A stretch of DNA of 31,922 bases, taken from DAOVDI01 sp965373045 (GTDB lineage Bacteria; Acidobacteriota; Aminicenantia; Aminicenantales; Aminicenantaceae). The position numbers and the translations under genes are program-made. The stretch lies in NCBI GenBank assembly GCA_965373045.1, contig CBDVEQ010000007.1, positions 1 through 31,922 on the forward strand, read 5' to 3'. The notes under the pieces were generated by a model. The model saw only the letters and a list, made by a program, of their open reading frames with translations, was not told where the DNA came from and made no database searches. This document shows positions 31,881 to 31,922 of this stretch, in pieces; the first letter of the stretch is position 1, and every line of letters starts with the position of its first letter.

Positions 31881-31922
31881 TCAAAATGTCCCCCTATCTG
31901 CAAAGCAAAGATGTCCCCTTTT
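31881..31922. repeat. Insertion-sequence-end-like repeat (copy 2, at the window edge)
   Basis: AATGTCC (31885-31891) and GATGTCC (31910-31916) are spaced 25 bases apart. The second is preceded by GCAAAGCAAA and followed by CCTTTT. This matches the arrangement at 303-345 in the same orientation. It probably marks the left end of a mobile element that continues beyond the window. Bases 31821-31880 contain no gene. Confidence 0.45.

Overview
The window reads as chromosomal DNA of a diderm (Gram-negative) heterotroph with AT-leaning composition. It carries lipid A genes (lpxK and an lpxL-type acyltransferase), a type IV pilus locus, a lipoprotein candidate and central-carbon genes. A candidate phylum near Acidobacteriota/Aminicenantes would fit the style of the proteins (GspG-like pilin, ATP-type PEP carboxykinase, GT-C proteins with TPR tails). 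That placement is inference only; no rRNA is present to settle it.

Layout. 1-345: start of a BlaI/MecI-type repressor on the minus strand, its promoter and palindromic operators, then a short repeat resembling an insertion-sequence end. 436-3858 (+): a DUF2784-like membrane protein, an acyl-CoA dehydrogenase and a GT-C glycosyltransferase with four TPRs. 4057-11536 (+): pilB-pilT-pilC-pilS-pilR-pilA. The pilin gene has a textbook sigma-54 promoter, the class of promoter that the NtrC-family regulator encoded just upstream activates. A strong terminator follows pilA, and the next gene, a TMTC-like GT-C protein with a TPR-like tail, has its annotated start codon inside that terminator hairpin. 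A PlsC acyltransferase follows. From 14098 nearly everything is on the minus strand: lpxK-lpxL, rph, then flotillin / aminotransferase-PEPCK-like fusion / PEPCK. A plus-strand lipoprotein (22720-23586) diverges from lpxK. Further right come a coiled-coil exported protein, comEC, an exported M20 amidohydrolase, a methylmalonyl-CoA mutase catalytic subunit, enolase, and a YtxH/DUF948 pair. The window ends in a second copy of the IS-end-like repeat.

How the genes fit together. PilB, PilT, PilC, PilS, PilR and PilA are the extension motor, retraction motor, platform, sensor, regulator and subunit of a type IVa pilus. GT-C membrane proteins on both sides suggest surface or pilin glycosylation. ComEC could use such a pilus for DNA uptake. 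Enolase, PEPCK, an aspartate-type aminotransferase and methylmalonyl-CoA mutase form a PEP/oxaloacetate/succinyl-CoA node, suitable for propionate/succinate metabolism or gluconeogenesis.

Most unusual item: a 786-residue fusion of a class I aminotransferase to a second domain. By eye that domain parallels the ATP-PEPCK encoded 15 bp downstream but has lost several of its catalytic residues. This looks like an aminotransferase carrying a PEPCK-like pseudoenzyme or regulatory domain, paired with a PEPCK that keeps the key residues. Also notable: four minus-strand genes whose sigma-70-type promoters sit so close to the ATG that their mRNAs should be leaderless or nearly so, an LpxK with a P-loop Gly-to-Glu change, and a PilR with GAFTSA instead of GAFTGA. 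No tRNA, rRNA or CRISPR array was seen.
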